The notes under the pieces: model-generated
The model's input: only the letters and a program-made list of their open reading frames with translations
Databases searched by the model: none
What the model was told of the DNA's origin: nothing
Shown here: piece after piece, positions 30,901-42,184 of the stretch
Layout of the letters: each line of letters starts with the position of its first letter
How positions within the stretch are numbered: the first letter of the stretch is position 1
NCBI GenBank assembly: GCA_030295235.1
Contig: AP026138.1
Span: 558,001 to 622,000, forward strand
Source: Fistulifera solaris
Taxonomy: Eukaryota > Bacillariophyta > Bacillariophyceae > Naviculales > Stauroneidaceae
DNA length: 64,000 nucleotides
Direction of reading: 5' to 3'
Position numbers and translations under genes: made by a program

Positions 30901-33900
30901 ACATGCCCTAATCACTCATTTTTTCTCACCAACGTTCCATTGCTTAACAGAAATTGCCGTCGGCTTGGAAGCCGTGTACTATAGTTTCAGCTGAGATTGC
31001 TCACCTAAGTCTGATTATGATATCTGGAGTTTCAATAATGGATGCTAGAGGAATTCCAGTCGATGCTGAAGTTACCCGCAGTATTTCAGGGAACATGTTG
31101 ATTTTAGGTCAGGCAAACTTAGAGAATAGCCGAGATCTTTATCATTTCCTGTTCACATGTCCCTGTCTTTCATCGCCTTTGCTCGGTGAATTGCTTTGTC
31201 AACTGATCGACAAGCCGAAAAACGATCCAATCTACAGTGCTTTAACGGCAAACATTCTCGATTTAGTTGCGAAAGGCTCTTTTACGAGTGAAGAAGACTA
31301 CCTTCTTTGCGGTAAAGTATCTGTGATGGTTGTTAAGCTATGGTGTAGATTGGGGAGCGAGCTCGACATACCCGAGCACGAGGCGTTGGTCAAGAGTGCC
31401 GACAATGCAGTAAAACGAATGTTATCGGGGAGCAACTTGGCGGCATCATTTGCATTATGCGAACTGTTAAAACGAAAATCGACAGAGATTGTTGCGGAGT
31501 GTATTGGTGGGGGAGCCATTCATCATCCCGAGCGAATTGAAATTCTCTTGATTTTACTCGATAGAGAGCCGGCATCATTTGCGCCTGCAATAATAGAAGT
31601 TATTCGCTGCCTAAACTGCATACCTTCATCGAAACTCGACGATCTTCTGGTGGCCCTGAAACTGTCTGACTTACATAATGACGACGAAAAGATTTTCTCT
31701 CAAGCTGGCAACATGATGTTTTAAATCGTTTGATGAAGGATATCGCTGATAACCATGAAGTCGACATTGCTTATAATCTTCAACGCTTCGAGAGAATTAT
31801 TGAGAATGTTCGCGATTCTTCGATACTCATCGACGCCCTCTCAATCTTCATAAACAAATCCCGCGTGTTGCCGAAGGAATTCAAGGTCTGTTTCACGAAA
31901 CTTACTGAAGCGACAGAGCGTATATCTATTTCAGTTAAAGGGGAGAGAGCAAGAAAAGTAGCTTCTCTATGTTTACTGCTACTCAGCGAGAAGGTAAACC
32001 AATCAGTAAAAAGCTACTTACGGAGACACGGTACTAACAAGGAAAATATCGAAGCCAAAGCAAAAGACGTGATTGACAGTGCCATCACTCTACTGAATAG
32101 TACAGTCGATTTTGACCTCGACTGTTTGAGAAGCGACGGCACAGAATCAATCACAATTGCGGTCAAAGTATGTCTTCGTGTCGGTTTAGGGCCAGTCAAT
32201 ACGGAAGCTGATGTTTTGAGCTGGCGCTGTCTGAAGCTGGCGCGAAGCTATGTCTCTTCTATCCAGTCAGGTAAATTATGCGGCATGTTCAGTATACCAG
32301 GCGACTTTTCAAGTTTCGTGTTCGAAATGGTTTCCACCCATTCCAATTTTCATAATTTATTGCGCAATGGAACGGGCGATCTTACAACAAGAGAGTTGCT
32401 CGACTTGTTGCTGGAGTGTTTAAAGAATGGCAGGCATCTTACTTTCGATAAGGAAGTGTGGCAAACGTTGCTTTGTACGTTCGGTTGTGGCATGTCTTCG
32501 ACCGATTTGACTTTAAGGAAGATTATCGCGCGGTATGGAGTTTTGGAAAAGAGGTAAGAATGGAAACGAACTTGCATTTTTGTAGTTTATGGTCGTATCT
32601 AACTTGTCACGAGCAGGTCGATACTTCACTAGTCACGATGGACCAATTTACGTGGGGCGTGACTCCTTCGACATCAATGCCGCCATCAGATTTATTTTTG
32701 AATGCTTTGGAGATGTATAGAATCCAGGCTACGTTGTGCAACTTTCCTATTCACGACTCGATCGACCCCTTTTGCGTTGAACTAAGTAAAGATGAAGAGT
32801 TGCAAAGGAACTTCATCAAGGATGAGAGGTATAGTCCTGGGTTTTTGCTCCCCTTGGCGTTAGCCCAGTTAGAACTTTCTATGGACATCGACCACGAAGC
32901 GATATTCGTTAGCACAGGCAATGTTAATTTAGAAGCTGTAGAGCTTGCGCAGCGCTATTGCGAAAGAGGTGTTACAGCGCTGGCTTTTATGGCTTTGGCT
33001 TCAAATTGCAGAAGACTTCGAAACACAGGGCTAGCGATGCTTGGCCTATTGAACTTTTTGGTCGGATCCAAATTAGCTCTTGAATCAAGCACATGGCGGT
33101 CAAGGCCCCAATTGATGATGCTTTTGGATTCCTTTCGTCGGTCCATGGTGATTTTTAGTGAGACCAAGGAAGTGACCGAACAGTGCCCACAACTGCCTGG
33201 TCTGTCTGCTTTATTCTTGGCGAGAGCGTCTTTGGTTTTATCACATCCAGGCGATGAACTCTACGCAAACATCAACAGAGTCTTTCTTCGCATTGAAAAG
33301 GATCATGGGGCCTTCCAAGACCTTTGGAGGTTACCATCTTTTGTCGCATTATTTTGTTCTGCTGCCGACGATCACGAGAAACTACTCGAGGAAAGAATCT
33401 TCGCCCTCCGTCTTGTTAGAGATGGATTTTTGAATGAAATGTGCTACAAACCCCTTCATGCCTGTCACGGTATAGAAATGATTCTGTCGTCATTTGGTAA
33501 TGATCGAATGCGCTCTCCCGACAAACATGATGAGTTTGTAGTGCTAATGGAAGCTTTGGAGAGACTTGTAAGCTTCGGGGGTATAAGGAGCAGTGATCAT
33601 CTTTTCAAGCGCCTGGGTTTACTGTCGTTTTGGCGCTCGTTAATTTTGGCAAGGTCTTTCACCAGGTTTGTCCAAACGTCGAAAGAGCGCGGTGTCTTCT
33701 TGTCGTGTTTTAGAGCATGCCTGAATCATGCATCGTCGGTTCTATCAAAAGACGACTTTTCCCTTGCTACACAGGGACTATGGCCACCCCTTCTTGACTT
33801 TTTTTCTGGAGCTAATAGCCTTTGACAAAAACTACGCTTTTTCGTGCCTTTCGACATTGAGTGCACTTAACGGCGCGTCGTATGATAGGAAGTATTTGGA

Positions 33901-34342
33901 TCCACCCAGCGACAATTTTAACGCAGCCGCCTTTCCGACGGCGACTAAGCTGTTAAGAGTTATGGAGGAACTCAAAGAAAGTTCCTTTGCCAGGATACTC
34001 TGTACCATGCCTTTGTCTAGTACTGATCGCGATGCCGATGAAGATTACGCCGTCATAATCTGCTTGGGTCTTCTTCGTATGGTAGTGCGCAGAGACTTGG
34101 CTCTAGAATGCGCACTACTGCGAATCGAATCTTTGGTACATTATTTTGCTTCTCTCACTTTCGATAGTAACGAAGAGCTGCTCGTATCGCTGTTGAGACT
34201 TCGATCCGACGTTACTTTCGATGAAGAAATGTTAAGCTTATGGCGAAAGTGCGTTTCTATTCTTGTTAGCTCTCGACCAAATGATGTCGATGGGCATTGC
34301 GCCACCGCGTTTCGAAAGTTAACTCTGGGCCTTATTCAGTAA
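27940..34342 (+). CDS. URB1: Urb1/Npa1-like nucleolar alpha-solenoid protein (frame broken five times)
   Basis: Very large helical protein (~2,060 residues after repair). ATG 27940 starts a basic nuclear-type leader (MNKRRRLSPLG) with an acidic Ser-rich patch. The Urb1/Npa1 assignment rests on segment order: the SPKAIEFNHLLPGGP region, a helical region, then LHLFLPCNIKDTILRKALQS ahead of a helix, which parallels the family's PP-xx-L-x-x-x-LTKGLLH element. Later LLCTFGCGMSSTDLTLRKII parallels its YGASLSxTDxxLL element. Urb1 acts in early 60S pre-ribosome assembly. Three phase-0 introns: 30001-30070, 30875-30950 and 32554-32616. Five frame steps each fall in a mononucleotide run: C3 28212-28214, G6 28766-28771, T4 31693-31696, A4 32547-32550, T7 33799-33805. 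One-base corrections give an uninterrupted protein. Other nuclear HEAT-like proteins remain possible. Confidence 0.65.
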
Positions 34343-34403
34343 TAGTCATGATTTAAGAAGCACTATTCTTACATTCATTGAACCAGAGTCACGTTATCGT
34401 AAC

Positions 34404-37400
34404 TTAAAGCTGAATTGCTCTATTCCGTGCGTAGAAGACGTCTCTTCTACCCTTCTTAGACATTTCCCGTTTCAAATGAGCCTCACCATGCTTTAGCCAT
34501 TGCGCAGGGTCTTCGCCAATCATTTCTATCAAACCGCTCTCTTCGACAATACCAGCTTGCGAGCATATAATCCGTAGCCTTGAAACGGTGGACTCTCGAG
34601 GTGCTGACTGATGGACACGAATGCACTCTTTCAAGAGAAACAGGGCGGAGCCTATATGCCCCCGCTTGGAGACGTATTCGACGAGCGAACCATAAGAAGC
34701 AAGGTCAAGTGACCTTCCACAAAGCTCAATTTTCCCCTTGAATTCCAACGCTCTTGAAAGCCGGTTGTTTTCTAAGAACATCTGTATCATCAAACGGTCG
34801 CTGTATCCATTTGGCTGCAAGGAGTATTCGCTAAATTTTGTGTCGTAGAACGCAATGGCTCTGTCCAAGCTACCTGCCGAAATTTCTAACTCGAGTGCAT
34901 TGTTGAGAATGTGATGGTCCACGATACCTTTTTCAGTAGCTTTTTGCAGCACGAAACGGCTGGTCAATACACCCATGTGTTTCAGCCAAGCACTAGTAAT
35001 ATAATCTGGCATTCTTTCACGAATGAGCGGAACAAGATCCAATATCGACGGATCACCCAACGACGTTTTGAAAACTTTATGAATACGGCGAATTCTTGTC
35101 TCTGCAAAATAAGGCAAGATCTCTTTTAGTAAATCAAGCTCTGGTTCTGATTCATCGACAGCAGAGTCAAACACTTCCAGGCGTAGTTGATTACCGGTAT
35201 CTTCCGTTTGCAAATCAGTACGATCAATAATATTTCGCAGTTTGTGTCGGTCATTTTCCTGATTCGAGTCAATATCAATTTCGTCAGCCAATGGGTAAGA
35301 ATATAAATTCGTCTCAACGACTCTCGACTGCAAAATACGTTGTGAAGAAACGTTCCGTGTCCTGGCAGTAAGTTGTACCGAGTCAACTTCTTCTCCTCCA
35401 TAGAGTCCCCGATTTTCAAACGAACCTTGCTTAAACGAAGCGTCGCCGAAGTTGCCAGCCTTTAGCTGGTTATGAGTTGGACGCGCTTCTTCAAGAGTTG
35501 CCCCGTTATCCTCGGTCTCAAGTACTTCGTTGTTTAGAACTCTGAAGAATTCATGAAGACCTTCATTGGAATCACGAACCTAAGTTTTGTAGGCATAGAA
35601 AAAGTAAAAATTAGATATTGTCCAGAAAACAACCAAACACCGCATACAAATTAAGCAATGCGCTTTGAAAGTTTGCTGTTTCAATATAGCCGGGCGTCGA
35701 TCCAGGAAAGCAACATGAATAGTCGTCATTGACGTGCTTCGTGGTAACGTGCAAATGACCCGGCAATGAATTGTGCAGCTCCGAGGTACAACTTACCTGA
35801 TCAATATCGTCCAACGAGAGGATTCCACACTCGGGTCTTGTCTTTCCAAGCACATCAGGTGTTTTAACCTTTGTCCTAGTTTTCCAACGCATTTCTGTAT
35901 CATCAAAAAACAGCTCTTCTTTTGAAGTCCCTGCGTAATCGTCCGGAGCATCACGCAATTCATCCTTTACCGCTAAGATAACATCATCATACTTCTCGTG
36001 TTTGCTTTTGCTGACCGTCGGTGCCGTCGGTGCAACAGATGCAGTTACACAACGCATCAAATCGGTGTCAAAGTAAAGGTTGCCAGTAGTTTTAACATTT
36101 TTCTCATCGTATTCGAACGTGCCTTGCTCACCTCCCGAAAGTCGCAATAGATCATCGCCGTCTTCCTCACTGCCATACTTGAGCTTCCACACGTCATCAG
36201 GGGTCATTTTCTGGAATTCAGGTCGTAATTTTCCGTCTTTGTCAACGAACATCTTCAGATAAGACTCATCTAACTCATCAAGTGTCGCTGCGCTGTTTTC
36301 ATCTTCCCAAACACCTTTGAATTTTGATCGCTTGCCCAATTTATGTTTTCTGTCGACGTCCGCGTACTCGCCTTCCCAAGTTAAATTGTCAGTAGTTCCT
36401 TCCCCCGGAATTGAATTACTGATATATTGAGGCACACGCCTCGCCGTCAAAAGGCGTAAGGAGTTATCACACAAATACCCCTTGTTTTCTCGGCCTTGCC
36501 ACATCAATCCCATCCCCCTTTTATCTACTGCGAGCGCACACGCATGAAGAATTCCGGATAGTGTTCGTGTGTCATTCCCATACTCGCGCGTCTCAAAGGA
36601 TCGCATTTCGCCCTCGCCCTTAAGCTTTACCAAGGGCATATTCTCTTCATCTGGAAGATCAATAGAGGTATTACTAGACAAAGTTCCAGTTGAACTAAGA
36701 AGTTGTTGTTGTTCTTCAGAAATCAATTGCGGGGACTCATCTCCGCGCAATCTAGCCAGGTGTTCATCTGAGCCGATGGTACGTAATTGATCGAGTCGAC
36801 GGATCTCACTGGCTACATAAATAGCCTTTGCTGTCGCCATATCACCAGCCGATGCGGCGCATAAAATTAGTGCGGCTACGAAACCGTCATCTTGCTCAAC
36901 TTCGGCGTTTTCCGCCATGACAACCAGAGAGCGTGCCATATTTCCGTGATGTTGGGTCAAGAACTCACGACGACGATGTCGTTCGGATGACCCTCGCTCA
37001 AATCGAACAGCAATTGCATGACTCCGGGCAACTGCTCGCAATGCACTGCTGAAACAAAGCGTCGTTGGTTTGACTTCCATTTGTTGCATTTCTTCCAATA
37101 GATTTATAGCTCTCTCGGCATGTCCCCTGGCCGCGCAAACGCGAAGTATCGCACCATACGCCATGACATCCGGATTGATCCCCACGACACGCATCTCTTG
37201 CCACTTGTTCCATGCCATCTCTCCGGCTCTCGCACGAATCGAGTGGGGGATACGCCCATCATTGCAGACTTTGTAACACGCCGATAGCAACGAGGTGAAC
37301 GCCGGAAGCGTCGGCGCAACTCCTCCTACTTCCACCATTTCATCCATGGTGCTAGCACATCCTTCAAAATCCGCCACTTTCGCGTACAAATCCACTAAAA

Positions 37401-38251
37401 TACTCCAGCTGTAAGAAGAAATAGGATGCTTGTTTTCTTTCATCATTTTGAAGATTCGTCGTCCCTCCGCAGGCGTCCGACAGGACGATAACAAAGAAGT
37501 GTACGTATGCTCACCAAAGATAGAAATAGGAACTTGTAGATCTTGTAGAATGTGGCGAAGTGCTTTGACAATACCCACCGGATCACGCCGGGTGCCGCGG
37601 CGATCGCGATACGAGCGGACGACGAGTGATAGATCCTTATCGGAGGGGGAGTTCCGTGGCTTCAATTAACGCGGCTTCTTCTTCACTCATTCCTTCTTTT
37701 AGCTGTTCCATCGTCCTGCGATATCGAGCCATTTGATCGGCCACATGATTGAAATATTTTCGATGCTTATCTCCCAAATAGACGGGTTCCGGCGTCGGTT
37801 GACTCGACAAATCCTTCGTATTCCCCATGAGATCATCCAACAAGGCATCATTGAAGTCATAATCGAGAAGATCTTGATCCGCGTCGTCACCCGATTCAAG
37901 ATAACTTTGTTTCAACGCCTGCGCAAATTCCCTCCGTGGACCAGCCTTACTGCCCGGTGCACTGTGCTTGTCTTGTTTCGCCTGTATTGTTTGAATCTTT
38001 CGATTGTACTTTTTGAGTTGTTTCTTCGATGGCTTCCGCTCCCGATCCGTGTTGCCGTCACGGCGTTTGTAGCGGACTTGCTGCCAGTGCCAGCGATCGA
38101 GAGAAGGATGCAACGTAGGAGCCGCCAGTGACGTGACTTGTCGTCGAGCGCCGCTCGATGAATGCCGTAACAGAATAGGAATACGAGACAACAAGCTTGT
38201 ACTTGACATTGTGCGATATCTTGTTAAACGAGACAACAGTGTTCGTATCAT
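34404..38251 (-). CDS. pentatricopeptide repeat protein, ~1,209 aa (one frame break)
   Basis: PPR proteins bind organelle RNA. ATG 38251 starts a basic, Ser/Leu/Arg-rich mitochondrial-type presequence (MIRTLLSRLTRYRTMSS). Canonical ~35-residue helical-hairpin repeats follow, e.g. SYSWSILVDLYAKVADFEG, INPDVMAYGAILRVCAA and VKPTTLCFSSALRAVA. After a long acidic linker, more PPR-like hairpins occur at the C-terminus (SYGSLVEYVSKRGHIGSALF). A phase-0 intron of 217 bp lies at 35580-35796 (GTAAGTTG...AACTTAG on the coding strand). The frame steps once at the G5 run 37645-37649 (C5 on the coding strand); removing one base joins IEATELPSDKDLSLVVRSYR, so the pieces on either side are one gene. Its 3' end is convergent with the Urb1-like gene (61-bp gap). 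Confidence 0.85.
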
Positions 38252-38514
38252 AAAGAAAGGTTGGGTGTGAAAAAAATGTCAGCAGCAACTTTTTCGATCC
38301 GCAAAATTTTTCATGGATGAGATCGGATCCCTTGGTCTGTATGCCAACCGTACTAGGGACTAAATAGATTCAGTCATGGCAAAGGTGAGATACACTTTGT
38401 AAGTATAGTACATTTCAAAACGCATTCATTTCAAAAAGCAAAAAAAAGCATGCCGTAATCATCGAAGATGCATTCGCAATTCGCAATACTCTTGTTCATA
38501 GAAAAGAAACAAAA

Positions 38515-39147
38515 ATGAATCTTGCGGAAGAACCTGCTGTTGCCGACGATATGCAAGGCGTAATACCGGATACCGCGGTAGTAACGAGCGGAGAAACATC
38601 GGACGAAGGCATTTCCGACACGGAGCAACCAATGCAAGAAGAGGATGGCAACCACAGCGACGACGAGGAGCCCCATTTTCCCGAAACGGACGACTTGTAC
38701 GACGAAAATGCGGATGACGAAGATGAAGCGTACGTGTACTCTCATCTCCGATCCGGAGTGGAAGAAAGTGTTCGCATACAGCAATCCACGCAAATACAAG
38801 AGTTAAAAGTTCTGAAACCACGCAACTCGGATGCCATCTTGTCATGTCCTTGCTGTTTTCTCATTGTGTGCATGGATTGTCAAAGACATGAGCGTTACCC
38901 GAATCAATTCCGAGCCATGTTTGTGATGAATATTGCCGTCAAATGGGATCATCGTCTCGTGTACGATGAGCGACAGAATATGCTGATTGAATACAATGCT
39001 CCGGAGAATACTGCGACGCAGAAAACTTCAAACGAAAACGAAGAAATCTATTATACCGTCTGTTGCGCTAATTGCACAACGACAGTCGCGGCTTTGGATA
39101 TGGAGGACGAAGTGTATCATTTTTATGGATGCCTGTCTACGTCCTAA
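38515..39147 (+). CDS. EAPP: EAPP-like zinc-motif protein, 210 aa
   Basis: Homolog of E2F-associated phosphoprotein (Eapp_C family). ATG 38515. The first half is acidic and disordered (DEEPHFPETDDLYDEN). The C-terminal domain carries the family signature: LSCPCC, then CMDCQRHERY, NQFRAMFVMN, a later CCANC pair, and a VYHFYGC end. These Cys pairs probably bind zinc. In animals EAPP interacts with E2F factors; in a protist the role is unknown beyond likely nuclear location. Full length, no break. Confidence 0.88.
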   Translation: MNLAEEPAVADDMQGVIPDTAVVTSGETSDEGISDTEQPMQEEDGNHSDDEEPHFPETDDLYDENADDEDEAYVYSHLRSGVEESVRIQQSTQIQELKVLKPRNSDAILSCPCCFLIVCMDCQRHERYPNQFRAMFVMNIAVKWDHRLVYDERQNMLIEYNAPENTATQKTSNENEEIYYTVCCANCTTTVAALDMEDEVYHFYGCLSTS

Positions 39148-39239
39148 CGCTCTCTTTTTCTCCATATTCATTCCGTAGTATTTGTATTTTTAAGACGCCA
39201 TTTGAAAAACGTGTATAGAAAATAACAATCAAATCTATT

Positions 39240-39905
39240 TTACTGGGAAATCTTACTCAAGAGGGACCCAATGGTGGAGAAGCTGACTCCTTCTTGATAC
39301 ACCTTTTCTCGTTTCGTGTTATCAGCCGATGCCGCAAATACCACACTATCTGCGCTGGCACTTTGCACCACAGGAGATTGCAACGCTGTAATATCCGCTG
39401 CCGCAATTCCTCGCAAGGCTTTGGAAACCACCGACGTTGGTGCTTCCTTGTAAGTCAAAGCCAAAACTTGCAGAATGGAAGCCTGCAAACGCGCCACGGA
39501 GCGTTTGGCGACGCCCGCCACAACAGGATCCGCCGATGATTCGAGAGCTTCGTAATTCTTCCAAAATTCCGCAAACTGACACGCACTCAAATGGGTCAGA
39601 CACGTTTGAATGGAGGCGCACACATCCTTGGACAAGATGGGTTGCGGAATCATGTACGATAAGGCCAAGTTATCGGTACTCGGGTACTCGAGCATCGCCA
39701 ACAAGTAGGCGTGCACAGTCAAGTCTTCTTTGGAGTGTTCGGGGAATAACTGATAAAGTTTCACCAATGTTCGGACGGCATCAAACATGTACGGGGCTTC
39801 TCCGGCCGTTTGCGCGGCGAGATATTCTTCCAAAGGTTGCACCATGCTAGCGCTGTAGCTCTGTGAACTCAGTAGAGTACGAATATCGTTTTCGGAAGGA
39901 GCCAT
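39240..39905 (-). CDS. EIF3K: translation initiation factor eIF3 subunit k, 221 aa
   Basis: eIF3k, a small peripheral subunit of eIF3 on the 40S ribosome. ATG 39905 gives MAPSENDIRTLLSSQSYSA, which aligns with the usual start; the frame upstream to 40205 is a non-coding extension. Family landmarks are LEEYLAAQTAG, LVKLYQLFPEH, a HAT-like helical half, and a winged-helix end (YQEGVSFSTIGSLLSKISQ), comparable to the human IDFDSVSSIMASSQ end. Length matches the family (218 aa in human). Convergent with EAPP (92-bp gap); the upstream side faces the repeat block. Confidence 0.9.
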   Translation of the reverse strand: MAPSENDIRTLLSSQSYSASMVQPLEEYLAAQTAGEAPYMFDAVRTLVKLYQLFPEHSKEDLTVHAYLLAMLEYPSTDNLALSYMIPQPILSKDVCASIQTCLTHLSACQFAEFWKNYEALESSADPVVAGVAKRSVARLQASILQVLALTYKEAPTSVVSKALRGIAAADITALQSPVVQSASADSVVFAASADNTKREKVYQEGVSFSTIGSLLSKISQ

Positions 39906-40028
39906 TGTGTTGTGTAGATAGATGAAGTAAGACAAAACGCAAGCTCGGGGAGAGCGATGGCTCACAAATAATATCTCATGGTCGAGATGAGCCGAGGCCA
40001 AGGGTCGAGGCGATTTTCGCGTGCCCGT

Positions 40029-40087
40029 CCTCGAAAAAAAAAATTGCTCCGCACTCGTATCACGGACAGACGATGCTTTAGTTTGAC
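40029..40087. repeat. left copy of ~55-bp direct repeat flanking array
   Basis: Sequence CCTCGAAAA(n)TTGCTCC followed by GCACTCGTATCACGGACAG and ACGATGCTTTAGTTTGAC. A matching copy lies at 41730-41783, just right of the tandem array, differing in A-run length and a few bases. Confidence 0.8.
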
Positions 40088-40224
40088 TACGTAAACATAA
40101 TCCAATCCCTCGTCCGCGCTTTTTAACGGCGTGATGATGATCCGTGCGGAAGACGGTCTCTCTTTGGCAACTAACGCTTTCACCTTCCGTGCAAATCGAC
40201 TGCAATACGTCAAGCGCATGAAAA

Positions 40225-41729
40225 AATGCAACACATCGAAGGTCTACGTAGTTTTCACGTAGCTCTCGTAGGGAAATTTATCGACAGAGGGGGCACCCGG
40301 ATATTGCTAAATTTCGATCACATCATCTTTCGCGTCATTTGGACACCGGCGTCAACAACGTTTTGCCCAACAACGCTTATGCGAGCCATCAAACAATAAT
40401 CGACGTTGATCTGACATTGAAACATGAAACAGTAAAAAGATACAACGCTTCCAAAGTCTACGATTATTTTACGTAGCCGCCGTAGGAAATTTATCGCTGT
40501 AGGTGTACCCGGATATTGAGTTCTTCGCCATCATCCATTCATTGGTTCTACAGAACACAGATGACAACGTTTCCATGCCCACCGTATTTGCTTCATATCA
40601 AGAAGCAACAAACGCCTTCGATTTGGAAACAGAACACTGGTAAAACGAATGATGCAACACATCGAAGGTCTACGTAGCTTTCACGTAGCTCTCGTAGGGA
40701 AATTTATCGACAGAGGGGAGACCCGGATTTTTCCTAATTTCGATCACACCATTATTCGCGTCTTTTGGACAACAATGTCAGCCGTACTTTGCCCAACATC
40801 GCTTATGACACCCATGAAACAATAATCGGAAGTGATTTGATAGTGAAACATAGAAAGGTACAAAGATACAACGCTTCCAGTGTCTACGCGAATTTTACGT
40901 AGCCGCCGTAGGAAATTTATCTTTGTAGGGGTACCCGGATACTGTGATTTTCGCCATCATCCAATTCTTGGATCTACAATGCACAAATGACAACGTTTCC
41001 ATGCCCACCGTATTTGCTTCATATCAAGAAGCAACAAACGCCTTCGATTTGGAAACAGAACAATGGTAAAACGAATGATGCAACACATCGAAGGTCTACG
41101 TAGCTTTCACGTAGCTCTCGTAGGGAAATTTATCGACAGAGGGGAGACCCGGATTTTTCCTAATTTCGATCACACCATTATTCGCGTCTTTTGGACAACA
41201 ATGTCAGCCGTACTTTGCCCAACATCGCTTATGACACCCATGAAACAATAATCGGAAGTGATTTGATAGTGAAACATAGAAAGGTACAAAGATACAACGC
41301 TTCCAGTGTCTACGCGAATTTTACGTAGCCGCCGTAGGAAATTTATCTTTGTAGGGGTACCCGGATACTGTGATTTTCGCCATCATCCAATTCTTGGATC
41401 TACAATGCACAAATGTCAACGTTTTTTTTGTCCACCGTATTCGCTTCGTATCAGGGAGCAATAATCGGCTTCGATTTAAAAACAAAACGTTGACGGAACG
41501 AATGACGCAACGCTTCGAATGTCTACGTAGTTTTCACGTAGCTCTCGTAGGGAAATTTATCGACAGAGGGGGCACCCGGATTTTTCCTAATTTCGATCAC
41601 ATCATCTTTCGCGTCATTTGGACACCGGCGTCAACAACTTTTTGCCCAACAACGCTTATGCGAGCCATCAAACAATAATCGACGTTGATTTGACATTGAA
41701 ACATGAAACAGTAAAAAGATACAACGCTT
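40225..41729. repeat. 426-bp dimeric tandem repeat array
   Basis: Units begin near 40225, 40651, 41077 and 41504 (spacing 426-427 bp; the fourth is partial). Each unit has two diverged halves of ~213 bp sharing the frame TCTACG...TTTyACGTAG...CGTAGG...AAATTTATC...ACCCGGAT. The first half reads GTCTACGTAGCTTTCACGTA and the second GTCTACGCGAATTTTACGTA. Units 2 and 3 are almost identical, so at least part of the array is young. TACGTA/CTACGTAG palindromes recur. No coding function is visible. The rest of the region 39906-42184 contains no gene; 41784-42184 is the upstream region of the EF-hand gene. Confidence 0.9.
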
Positions 41730-41783
41730 CCTCGAAAAACTGCTCCGCACTCGTATCACGGCCAGACGATGCTTTACTTTGAC
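41730..41783. repeat. right copy of ~55-bp direct repeat flanking array
   Basis: Second copy of the sequence at 40029-40087 (CCTCGAAAAACTGCTCC, GCACTCGTATCACGGCCAG, ACGATGCTTTACTTTGAC). The two copies bracket the 1.5-kb tandem array in direct orientation. Confidence 0.8.
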
Positions 41784-42184
41784 GTACGTCGGACTGACAC
41801 GCGCGGAAGTTCGTGACGTAATCAAATTCCAATCCGCGCGATGGAGGGAAAAGCACGGAATCTTGCCACTTTCGTGTCATCAGTGCGCGTTCGCGCCATC
41901 TCCCCCTTGATGATGATGCGATCGAATTTCAACCTCCCTCCTACGAAGCATTTCTCAAAATAGAAAGGAAAAGAAATAGCAGGGGAGAGCACTCTAGAGG
42001 GCTTTTGCAAGTCGTTATTGGAGTCTTTGATTGACAAGAATAGCTCGAAGGTCGCGCGAGTTCGCGAATTGTTTTCGAATTTACACTACATCCGTCGGAA
42101 TACTTTGATATTTGTGATTGTTTCAACGAATCGTGCGTTTCACAAACGAAATGATAGTGTAGTAGCTTTTGGACAAGTAAGGAA

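Noticed and set aside
27940-34342. Programmed frameshifting in the Urb1-like gene
   Set aside because: Five steps in both directions at ordinary mononucleotide runs, with the same kind of step in many other genes; no slippery heptamer plus structure pattern.
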